Under the pieces are notes generated by a model. That model had not been told where the DNA came from and did no database searches. It saw only the letters and a list, made by a program, of their open reading frames with translations. The translations under genes and the position numbers were made by a program. Source: Limnochorda sp. LNt (GTDB lineage Bacteria; Bacillota; Limnochordia; Limnochordales; Geochordaceae). Taken from it: a stretch of DNA of 64,000 bases. Of the stretch, positions 56,044-63,485 are shown one piece after another (positions within the stretch are counted from its first letter, which is position 1; each line of letters begins with the position of its first letter). The stretch covers positions 1,054,001 through 1,118,000 of the forward strand of contig NZ_CP141614.1 of the NCBI RefSeq assembly GCF_035593265.1. Reading direction: 5' to 3'.

Positions 56044-56981
56044 GGCAGCAGGCTCACCACCGAGGCGTGACGCAGCCAGCCGGCCGACGTGCGCTCGAGG
56101 TAGCGCACCCTTACCTGCCGGACGGGCTGCGTCCAGACGATTCCCGCCGCCTCGCGGGGTAGCCGGGCGGCGGGTGAGGGCAGGGCGAGATCGGGAGGCG
56201 GAGAGGAGCGAGCGAGGCAAGCCAGGCTGGCACGCAGTCGGCGCTGCTCGGCAGCGGAGAGCCCCGTGCCCACCAGACCGGCCAGACGGCCGGGGGGCGA
56301 CGCCACCGCCAGGGCTCGAATGCCGCCAGGCTCGGCCGGGACGTAACCCACGACCCACATGGCCTCCTCCGCGAATGGCTTGAACTTGAGCCAGCAGCGG
56401 CTGCGCCGCCCCTCCAGGTAGGGGCTGTCGAGCTCCTTGGCCATGGCGCCCTCCAAGCCCAGCCCCAGGGCCGACTCGAAGAGGGCCCGTCCGGGCCCCA
56501 CGGCGCCGGGGCACAGCAGCACGGTGCCCTCCTGCGGCCAGTGGAGAGCCCGCGCGTGTAGACGTTCGCGTCGGATGCGCAGGGGCGAGCCCCGCAGATC
56601 CTCGCCGTCGAGGTAGAGGAGGTCGAAGACCACATAGACGGCGGGCCGCTCCGATGCCGCCCGACGCGCGGCCGGCTCGCCCATCCGGGCGCGGGCCACA
56701 GCCGCCTCGAAGTCCGGCCGCCCCGAGGCGTCGGGCACGATCAGCTCCCCGTCGAGGATGGCCGAGTCTCCGCTGACCAGCGCCCGCAACGCGGCGATGA
56801 CCTCCGGGAAGGTGCGGCGCCACCGCCTCAGCCGCCGGCTCTGGAGCCAGGTGTCGCCGGGGGTGATGAAGGCGAGAGCCCGAAGGCCGTCCCACTTCGG
56901 TTCGAAGAGGTGACGGGGCGAGTCGAAGGGCGACGGAGCCAGCTCCGCCAGCATGGGGCGGATGACCTCGGGCATAGCCAT
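56040..56981 (-). CDS. ATP-dependent DNA ligase, LigD-type (NHEJ)
   Basis: This is a 313-residue ligase. The adenylation domain has EPKWDGLRALAF with the active-site Lys (motif I), then ILDGELIVP, VYVVFDLLYLDG and LEGAMAKELDSPY (motif IV). The OB-fold domain follows with CWLKFKP and YLERTSAGWLRH. It seals broken ends with Ku. ATG at 56981 or the next ATG at 56975 are both possible. It lies 34 bases downstream of ku and overlaps the polymerase gene. Confidence 0.93.
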   Translation of the reverse strand: MAMPEVIRPMLAELAPSPFDSPRHLFEPKWDGLRALAFITPGDTWLQSRRLRRWRRTFPEVIAALRALVSGDSAILDGELIVPDASGRPDFEAAVARARMGEPAARRAASERPAVYVVFDLLYLDGEDLRGSPLRIRRERLHARALHWPQEGTVLLCPGAVGPGRALFESALGLGLEGAMAKELDSPYLEGRRSRCWLKFKPFAEEAMWVVGYVPAEPGGIRALAVASPPGRLAGLVGTGLSAAEQRRLRASLACLARSSPPPDLALPSPAARLPREAAGIVWTQPVRQVRVRYLERTSAGWLRHASVVSLLP

Positions 56982-57015
56982 GGGCGGGCGCCGGGGGGCG
57001 GCGAGCCCTTCCCCC

Positions 57016-57918
57016 TCATGCGCGGGAGCGGGCCCGGCGTCGGCGGGCGGGCGACGCGGCGGCCTCGCCATCCGAAGATGCCCCCCTGGCGTCACCGTCG
57101 CGCCGAGCGCCGTTGGCGGAGGCCGGCGTGCCCTGGCCGGCGCCGTCCAGCTGGCGCAGGCTCGCCTGGAGTGCCTCGACCAGGTCGACCACGGCCGGGG
57201 GCTCGGGACGAGGCGCCTGCACGATCGCCTGCCCGGCCGCCTTGCGCTCCAGCATCTCCACGAACGCACGGCGGCGCTCGTTGACGTAGCGGGTGGGGTC
57301 GAAGGGGGCGGAGAGGGCCTGCACCAGCTGCACGGCCATCCGACGCTCCCGCTCGTCGGGCTGACTGCCGGCCGGGATGTCGACGACGTCGGTGGGAGGA
57401 CGCACCTCGTCGGCGAAACGCATGGTCTGCAGCACCAGGACTTCGCCCAGCGCGCGCAGGGCGGCCAGGCTCTCCCGCTGGCGCATGGCCATGCGGGCCA
57501 CGGCGACGCGCCCGGTCTGACCCATGGCCTCCACCAGCAGGCGGTAGGGCCGCACACCACCCTCGGCCGGCTCGAGGTAGTAGGGGCGGTCGAAGTAGAG
57601 GGGATCGACCTCGGCCAGGGCCGCGAAGTCCAGGATGCGGATGGTATGCGACTCGGGCAGGGGCAGCGCGGCGAGGTCCTCGTCCTCGACCGCGACGAAG
57701 CGGCCGGGGCTCAAGGGGTAGCCCATGACGATCTCCTCGGCCTCCACCTGCACGTCGCAGACGGGGCACCACTTGCGGTACTCGATGGGCGAGTGGCAGC
57801 GCCGGTGAAGCTGGCGCAGGTGGATCTCCCGATCCTCCGTCGCCGCATAGACCTTTACCGGGACGCTGACCAGCCCGAAGCTGACCGTCGCCCGCCACAG
57901 ACTGCGAAAGGCGCCCAT
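57016..57918 (-). CDS. ku: Ku protein (NHEJ)
   Basis: This is a 300-residue bacterial Ku. The start is FRSLWRATVSFGLVSVPVKVY, followed by LRQLHRRCHSPIEYRKWCPVC (Cys-rich turn), ILDFAALAEVDPLYFDRPYY and VLVLQTMRFADEVRPP. The C-terminal tail is basic and low in complexity (ending in an Arg-rich stretch), a known feature for DNA contact in longer Ku proteins. GGGAGG eight bases upstream supports ATG 57918. It heads the ku-ligase-polymerase operon. Confidence 0.95.
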   Translation of the reverse strand: MGAFRSLWRATVSFGLVSVPVKVYAATEDREIHLRQLHRRCHSPIEYRKWCPVCDVQVEAEEIVMGYPLSPGRFVAVEDEDLAALPLPESHTIRILDFAALAEVDPLYFDRPYYLEPAEGGVRPYRLLVEAMGQTGRVAVARMAMRQRESLAALRALGEVLVLQTMRFADEVRPPTDVVDIPAGSQPDERERRMAVQLVQALSAPFDPTRYVNERRRAFVEMLERKAAGQAIVQAPRPEPPAVVDLVEALQASLRQLDGAGQGTPASANGARRDGDARGASSDGEAAASPARRRRARSRA

Positions 57919-58058
57919 GGGGCGTTCCTCCCTGCCGTCATCCTTAGCATCCCGAGCCAGGCCACCGGGGAGCCGGCCGACCGGTGGGCCGGTCACCATC
58001 CTATGCACCGGGAGGAAGGGCCAGGCTCCCGAACGAAGAGGAGGGGTGAAAGCGCTTC

Positions 58059-58577
58059 ATGTGGAGGGGGGCGCGAAGGCTGGAGGAGGAGCTGATCCTG
58101 ACCCCCGAGGGCGAGCGGCGGCTTCGGGAGGAGCTCGACTTCCTGCGCACCGTCAAGCGCAAGGAGGTGACCGAGCGCATCCGCGAGTCGCTCAGCTTCG
58201 GCGACGCCTGGGAGAATCCCGAGTACGAGGCCGCCAAGGCCGAGCAGGCGTTCGTCGAGGGGCGCATCGCCGAGCTGGAGCAGATGCTCAAGTCGGCGCG
58301 GATCGTGCGGGCGACGGGGACGGGGGCCGCGGGCGCCGATGCCGGGGTGCGCATCGGCAGCCGCGTGCGCGTGCGGGATCTGGCGACGGGCGACGAGGAG
58401 GCCTATACCATCGTCGGGGCGGCCGAGGCGGACCCGGCGCGGCATCGCATCTCCCACCGCTCGCCGGTGGCCCAGGCCCTGCCGGGGCGGCGGGTCGGCG
58501 AGACGGTGAGCGTGGAGGTGCCGGCAGGGACGCTGCGGTACCGGATCGAGGCCATCGAGGAGGGCGAGGCGGAGTAG
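58059..58577 (+). CDS. greA: transcription elongation factor, GreA/GreB family
   Basis: This is a 172-residue Gre factor. The N-terminal coiled coil has LTPEGERRLREELDFLRTVKR and the acidic tip FGDAWENPEYEAAKAEQAF, where the two acidic residues act in transcript cleavage. The C-terminal globular part has RIGSRVRVRDL, HRISHRSPVAQAL and YRIEAIEE. It rescues stalled RNA polymerase. ATG 58059 adds eight residues before the normal start but no better codon is available nearby. Confidence 0.88.
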   Translation: MWRGARRLEEELILTPEGERRLREELDFLRTVKRKEVTERIRESLSFGDAWENPEYEAAKAEQAFVEGRIAELEQMLKSARIVRATGTGAAGADAGVRIGSRVRVRDLATGDEEAYTIVGAAEADPARHRISHRSPVAQALPGRRVGETVSVEVPAGTLRYRIEAIEEGEAE

Positions 58578-58695
58578 GCGGCGGGGGCAGGCTCCTGCCT
58601 GGACCCGGACCGCTTCGAGCGGCTCCTACGCCTTGACACCCATCGCGGCGGTGTGGGATAATCCCGGCGGGCCGGGCGGAGACAGCGCCCGTCTT

Positions 58696-58770
58696 GGGCG
58701 GATAGCTCAGCGGGAGAGCGCCTCCCTTACAAGGAGGAGGTCAACGGTTCGACCCCGTTTCCGCCCACCA
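58696..58770 (+). tRNA. tRNA-Val (anticodon TAC)
   Basis: The acceptor arm pairs GGGCGGA with TCCGCCC. The D arm begins TAGCTC, the anticodon loop is CTTACAA, the T loop has GGTTCGACCC, and CCA is encoded. Confidence 0.95.
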
Positions 58771-58795
58771 CCCGCCGCCTGTGTCGATGGTCCGC

Positions 58796-58872
58796 GGGGC
58801 CGTGGTGTAGCGGTTCAACACGCCGGCCTGTCACGCCGGAGATCGCGGGTTCGAATCCCGTCGGTCCCGCCA
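58796..58872 (+). tRNA. tRNA-Asp (anticodon GTC)
   Basis: The acceptor is GGGGCCG with CGGTCCC (one G-U), the anticodon loop CTGTCAC, the T arm GGGTTCGAATCCC, discriminator G, and CCA is encoded. It lies 25 bases after tRNA-Val, so probably in one transcript. Confidence 0.95.
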
Positions 58873-58884
58873 CTTCCCCCACCG

Positions 58885-59634
58885 CTAGCGGGCCTCCCGA
58901 TGGTCGTCGTCGCGCGCCGGCAAGGCCTGGGCCTCCTCGGCGGCGAGGGCGACGGCGTCCATGGGCGTCACGATGCCCAGAGGCTGCTCGTCGGGCTGGC
59001 CGTGCTCGGTGATGATGACCGCATCCAGCCGGAGCTGGCCATGCCGGATGTGCTGCTCGAACATCTCCCGCACCTCGGGCACCGTCGCCCTGCGCCCGAC
59101 GAAGGCCACCGTCGCGTGGCGCGCTGTCTGCTGCAGCACGCGGGCCAGGGGGACGGGGAGGAGCTGTGAGAACTCGTGGTCCAGGTGCGCGACCATCCAG
59201 CGGGCCAGGATCCCGTCGGTTAGCAGCCCGACGAAATGACGCTGCCGGTAGACGGGAAACTGGGAGTAGCCCGTGCGGTGCATGGCCTCGACCGCGTCGC
59301 CGAACGTCTGGTCGGCGTCGAGGGTGTAGACCTCGCGGGCGAAGCGGGGTAGGAGGGGTTGGGGCTCCGTCAGCTGGCGGTAGATGAAGCGGAGGGTGTC
59401 GACCGCCTCGGGGGTGGGATCGGCCAGGGGCGAGGGCAGCGGCTGGTGCACCAGGAGGTTGCGCAGCTCGTTGAAGGCGCGCAGCTCCTGCTCCCAGCGG
59501 CGCACGACGGCGTTTCGCTCCCGGACGCGGTGCAGCAGACGGCCGAATCCCTCCTCCCGGCCGCCGGCCATTTGGCGCAGCACCTGCTCGGTGGCGAAGA
59601 AGAGGTCGAGGAACGCCTCGGTGTGTGGGTTCAC
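58885..59634 (-). CDS. CBS-domain protein
   Basis: This is a soluble protein of about 249 residues. The first 110 residues are alpha-helical (LRQMAGGREEGFGRLLHRVRE, ELRAFNELRNLLVHQP), a pattern like HEPN-type or DUF4145 domains with the motif R-x4-6-H (RNLLVH). Two CBS modules follow (LDADQTFGDAVEAMHRTGYSQFPVY; RRATVPEVREMFEQH, ending LGIVTPMDAV). CBS pairs bind adenine nucleotides. The N-terminal helix bundle with RNLLVH may be an RNase-type fold, which is inference. GTG 59634 is chosen because the upstream part is not conserved. TTG 59673 is possible. Confidence 0.75.
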   Translation of the reverse strand: MNPHTEAFLDLFFATEQVLRQMAGGREEGFGRLLHRVRERNAVVRRWEQELRAFNELRNLLVHQPLPSPLADPTPEAVDTLRFIYRQLTEPQPLLPRFAREVYTLDADQTFGDAVEAMHRTGYSQFPVYRQRHFVGLLTDGILARWMVAHLDHEFSQLLPVPLARVLQQTARHATVAFVGRRATVPEVREMFEQHIRHGQLRLDAVIITEHGQPDEQPLGIVTPMDAVALAAEEAQALPARDDDHREAR

Positions 59635-59760
59635 ATGACTTCGCCCGGGAAGGGATTCGGCGGGGAGCGGCAAGGGCCTGCCGACGGCCGGGTCTTGTCA
59701 TCGGGGCGGCCGGGCCGTAGAATAGGGGCGTCCGGCGGGTGCCGGACTTCTGCCTGCGGT

Positions 59761-59836
59761 GCCGAGATAGCTCAGTTGGTAGAGCACGGGACTGAAAATC
59801 CCGGTGTCGCCGGTTCGACTCCGGCTCTCGGCACCA
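59761..59836 (+). tRNA. tRNA-Phe (anticodon GAA)
   Basis: The acceptor pairs GCCGAGA with TCTCGGC. The D arm begins TAGCTC, the anticodon loop is ACTGAAAAT, the T arm GGTTCGACTCC, discriminator A, and CCA is encoded. Confidence 0.95.
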
Positions 59837-60112
59837 TTTTTCACGCGGGCTTGCTGCCCCGGGTCGGTTGCGAAGTAATATCACGGTCGTCCGAAGTGCA
59901 CGGACGCTTACCGAGTCACGGTGGTCTCAACGCGATGGCCTGCACGGAGGACGCCAAAAGTTTCGAGGCTCCGCGCCTAGCCCATTCGTAGCGCCCCGGA
60001 GTGGGAAATCCCGCGCATGGGCCCTCCGTGCCGCCTTGCTGCGGCCATGCCTCCCCTTCCCCGGCGGGAGCGGCGGGGTCGAAGCCTCGGTCCGCGGCGA
60101 TTCCCGAGCGTT
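59837..60112. other. intergenic stretch between tRNA-Phe and the IS256-family remnant
   Basis: A short T run follows the tRNA. The rest has no recognised gene, and the small minus-strand frames here look like shadows. Confidence 0.5.
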
Positions 60113-60590
60113 TCAGGCCGCCTGTGAGGCATCTCGGCCCCGGACGTGCTGCTCCAACGCGGCTGCCAGCCGGGAGCGCCGCGGCGGCCAGCAAGGCGCA
60201 GGGACTTCTCGGCTCGCAGCAGGCTGGCCGCCGCCCACCTCAGCGCTTGAGAGCCATGCCGCCAGCGCTTGACCCGATGGGCCACCTCGTTGTGCCGGGC
60301 GAAGATCGACTCGATGATGTTGGTGCTGCGCAGGCTGCGGCGAAACTGCCGTCGATGACCACCAGAAGCCCCTGCTCAGCCAAAAGCTCCCGAGCGGCCA
60401 GGTCCTCCATCAGGGCCTGGCAGACCTCCCGGTTCTCCGTCACCCCCTCCCACAGCCCGAGCACCCGCTTCTCCCCCCACTCCGTCACGCCCACGGCGGC
60501 CACCACCCGGTGATCGCCGAGTTGCAGCCCGTCCAGGAAGAACACCAGGTACCGCTCCGACTGGAGTTTGACACCCCACTGTGTGATTTG
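60113..60590 (-). pseudogene. IS256-family (mutator) transposase remnant
   Basis: Read on the minus strand, the start of the catalytic domain is clear: RYLVFFLDGLQLGDHRVVA with the first Asp, then TEWGEKRVLGLWEGVTENRE and LLVVIDGS with the second Asp. The frame then jumps to SLRSTNIIESIFARHNEVAHR and SQALRWAAASLLRAEKSLR, which is the far C-terminal end of IS256 transposases. The region between, with the catalytic Glu, is deleted. A third frame gives the last residues before a stop at 60113. No terminal repeats are identifiable, so this is dead DNA. Confidence 0.8.
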
Positions 60591-60599
60591 CCCTTAACG

Positions 60600-60649
60600 T
60601 TAATGCAAACGTGCGGCCGGCGTTACGCGGATCTAACGGCTTTTTAACG
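60600..60649 (+). promoter_or_regulatory. PhoP-box-like tandem repeats upstream of the PhoX-like gene
   Basis: GTTACG (60622), CTAACG (60633) and TTAACG (60644) follow at exactly 11-base spacing, with TTAATG at 60600 in the same phase. The Bacillus PhoP box is TT[ACT]ACA repeated every 11 bases. A weak -10, CATAGT (60659-60664), follows. Phosphate-starvation control is inferred. Confidence 0.6.
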
Positions 60650-60708
60650 GTGCGAACCCATAGTTATGAGCGCCGGAACATCGCATCCATGGAGGAGGGG
60701 TCTGGCCC

Positions 60709-62152
60709 GTGAGACGGCATCGTCGGTGTCTTGGAGTGGCGCTGGGGCTTGCCGTCAGCGCGGTGCTGTGGGGCATCGCGCTGCCCGCGGCCGCGCAAAC
60801 GGGGCCGTCGAGCTCCCAGTCTCCGTACATCGTACCGCTGGCGGCCGGCGTGGAAGTCCGCTCCATCCTGACGGTGGGCGATTGGGTCAACCGTAAGCCC
60901 GATGGCATGCCGTACCGCATGGTGGGCATCCCCGACGGGCTCGGGGTCTTCGACAACGGCGACGGGACCTTCACCGTCCTCATGAACCACGAACTCCCGG
61001 GCAACCGGGGCCTTACCCGAGCGCACGGCGCGCCGGGGGCTTTCGTGTCGCGGTGGGTGATCCGAAAGTCCGATCTGGCGGTTTTGCACGGGGAAGACCT
61101 GATTCGCCAGGTGGTGACATGGGACCCCCAGACGGCGTCGTGGAACCTGCCCTCCAGGGGCGTCGCCTTCTCCCGGTTCTGCTCGGCCGACCTCCCGCCT
61201 CTCACGGCCTTCTACGATCCGGTCACGGGCCTGGGCTACTGGGGCCGGCTGTTCATGAACGGCGAAGAGGCCGGGGCCGAGGGTCGGGCCTTCGCCCACA
61301 CGCTGGAAGGCATCAGCTACGAGCTTCCGTGGCTGGGCAAGCTCAGCTTTGAGAACGTCGTGGCTCATCCCGCCGCCGGCGCCCGCACCATCGTGGTCGG
61401 CGTTGACGACAGCCCCGGCGGCCAGGTGTACGTCTACGTGGGCGAGAAGCGAGCCAGCGGCAACCCCGTCGAGAAGGCTGGCCTGGTGGGCGGCGTCCTG
61501 TACGGGGTGAAGATCGAGGGCGTCACGCACGAGACGGACGGGCTGCAGCTGGCGCGAGGGACCCGGTTCACGTTGCAGCGGCTTGGCGACGTCTCCACCT
61601 GGACGGGAGCCCAGCTGGAGGAGGAGTCTCGCCGGGCCGGGGTGACCGCCTTCCAGCGGCCTGAGGACGGCGCCTGGGATCCCAACCGCCCCAACGACTT
61701 CTACTTCGTCACCACCGCGAGCTTCAACAATAAGAGCCGGCTGTGGCGACTTCGGTTCGACGACATCCGCCGCCCCGAGCTGGGCGGCACGGTGGAGCTG
61801 TTGCTGGCGGGTGACGAGGGGCCCTAGGATGATGGACAACCTGACCATCACGGCCAGCGGGCAGGTCCTCATCCAGGAGGATCCGGGCGACAGTCCCTAC
61901 CTGGCCACCATCTGGAGCTACGACATCGCCACGTGGGCGCTCGCGGCCGTCGCCCAGCACGATCCCGCCCGCTTCCGGGAGGGCGGCGAGAGCTTCCTCA
62001 CCGAGGACGAGGAATCTTCGGGGATCGTCGACGTCTCCGAGATCCTGGGCGACGGATGGGTGCTGCTGGTCGTGCAGGCCCACTATGACCATGGCGATCC
62101 GGAGCTGGTCGAGGGCGGGCAGCTTCTGGCCATGCGGGTCCCCCGCCGCTGA
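60709..62152 (+). pseudogene. PhoX-like (DUF839) phosphatase, with one frameshift near the C terminus
   Basis: This is a secreted protein of about 480 residues if continuous. It has a signal peptide (residues 1-29) with an AAA cleavage region. The beta-propeller starts GVEVRSILTVGDWVN, with the family signature IPDGLGVFDNGDGTFTVLMNHEL. Further strands include FVTTASFNNKSRLWRLRFDD. At about 61815 the frame changes by +1 at GGGGCCC, and the second part (MMDNLTITASGQVLIQEDPGD, then LVVQAHYDHGDP) is the typical Ca/Fe-binding end of PhoX-like proteins. GGAGGAGGGG lies upstream of GTG 60709. PhoX hydrolyses phosphomonoesters outside the cell. Confidence 0.82.
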
Positions 62153-62225
62153 CCCCGGACTCGGCGGGGCCGAACGTGGCCGTAGACGCTGCCCATCCGC
62201 AGGCCTACGAGGGGGTCGAGGCCGG

Positions 62226-62560
62226 GTGAAGCGGCGGGTGCTCTTTCTGTGTACGGGCAATTCGGCCCGCTCGCAGATGGCCGAGGCGTTGGTGGAGCCC
62301 GCAGCAAGGTCGTCGACGAGTTTTTGGGGCAGGCTTTCGATTTGGTGGTCACCGTTTGCGATCAGGCGGCCGAGGCTTGCCCGGTCTGGCCGGGGCAGGG
62401 CCGGCGGGTGCATCTCGGGTTTCCCGACCCGGCGTCCGCACAGGGATCGCCCGAGGCTATCCGGCAGGTCTTCCGCGGGGTGCGCGACGGCCTGACCGAG
62501 GGGCTGGAGCGGCTCCTGCGGGAGGTGGAGCGGGACGCTCAACCTCCCGACGGCAGATAA
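62226..62560 (+). pseudogene. arsC: arsenate reductase (LMW-PTP type) with internal deletion
   Basis: The first 22 residues (VKRRVLFLCTGNSARSQMAEAL) hold the LMW-PTP active-site loop CxGNxxRS. About 45 residues are then missing, and another frame resumes with KVVDEFLGQAFDLVVTVCDQA and ACPVWPGQGRR, DPASAQGSPEAIRQVFRGV, the normal second half with the further Cys pair. The deletion plus frameshift destroys the protein. It would have reduced arsenate to arsenite. It lies far from the ArsB-like gene at 18.5 kb. Confidence 0.82.
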
Positions 62561-63109
62561 GTGTTCGGTGTCCCGTGACAGGAGAATAGTGTCGTGTCTC
62601 CCGCTTTTTGACCACTCTCGAGGGGAGATCGCGCGCGTAACTTCAGCGCGCGATCTCCAGGAGGGTCCCTCCCAGCCCCCCGGCTAGTTACGATGAACGA
62701 GGCCGGCCCCCGTTCACGACGAACGTAGGTTACGTCCCCAGGGGGACGCAGAGCTACAGCGTGAAGGAGGCCGGCAGCGGGGTTTGGCTGGGCCGTGGCC
62801 TGCCACGTGGAGGCGCAGCGGGCCCGCGTGGCGGCCTGATGGAGGGCTGGAAGGGGCAGCACGAAGCCCGATGAGGATTCGGCCGGCGGGGTGAGCTGGA
62901 ACCGACCGGGGACCGGCGGGGGGAACCCTCGACGCTGCCATGCACACGGCGCTTGAGCCGCACGTGCGTCTCTCGTTCGAGGTAGCTCTCCGACGGATGG
63001 CGTAGGATGCGGTAGCCAACCCGCGGATATCAGCGTGCCAACCGTCGACGACATCCCCGGCCCGGCTCCACCCCGGCGGATCACACTGGGGTTGACGGCC
63101 TCGTCCATA
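62561..63109. other. non-coding stretch with a long hairpin
   Basis: No frame shows convincing coding character across these 550 bases. A 13-base perfect hairpin is listed separately. The stretch looks like degraded DNA between two broken genes. Confidence 0.5.
62624..62658. repeat. perfect 13-bp inverted repeat
   Basis: GGAGATCGCGCGC, loop GTAACTTCA, GCGCGCGATCTCC. There is no T run on either strand, so it is not a classical terminator. It might be a processing or protein-binding site, or the end of a lost element. Confidence 0.75.
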
Positions 63110-63481
63110 TCAGCTGACGGGGGACCCACGGCCGGGCCCACCGCCGCACGGCAACAGCGCCTCGGACATCTGGGAGCCCGCGCCCACGATCATGGTGGAG
63201 CCCAACCCCAGCGTGATGGCGTGCGTCAGCGCGAGCCCCGGCGCCGTCGAGAGCCGGACCGCCGTCAGCCTCGGCGCCGCGACGACGAGCAGGACGGCGA
63301 TGACCGGCATAGCCACCGCGACCGCCCACCGCATGGCCGCCTCGGCCGCCGTCATGACCAGCGTCCCTCCGGTGGCCCCTGCGGTCACCCCTGCCGGCAT
63401 CCGCTCCGGTTCCCTGGCCTGCGGCCCGTTGACGGCCTGGCGTGCCGTCACCCCCAGCTCGGGGTGCGACGCGTCGCCCAT
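63110..63481 (-). pseudogene. truncated membrane protein, resembling the N terminus of COX1/NorB-like proteins
   Basis: This open frame encodes 123 residues. After a Gly/Ala-rich start come two membrane helices (about residues 45-70 and 82-105) with LALTHAITLGLGSTMIVGAGSQM. The last part resembles the 'tHl.tLG...m.iGa.yQm.P' pattern of small haem-copper-oxidase-like membrane proteins. Homology appears to stop at about residue 110, where the frame runs into the degraded stretch and ends in Gly/Pro-rich text. I judge it 3'-truncated. It starts five bases after the Crp/Fnr gene, so it would be regulated with it. Confidence 0.5.
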
Positions 63482-63485
63482 CGGC

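Noticed and set aside
62714-63019. Possible group II intron trace (a CACGTGCGGCTC segment on the minus strand resembling domain V)
   Set aside because: No matching 5' strand, no GAAA-type loop and no reverse transcriptase text nearby, so the hairpin cannot form.
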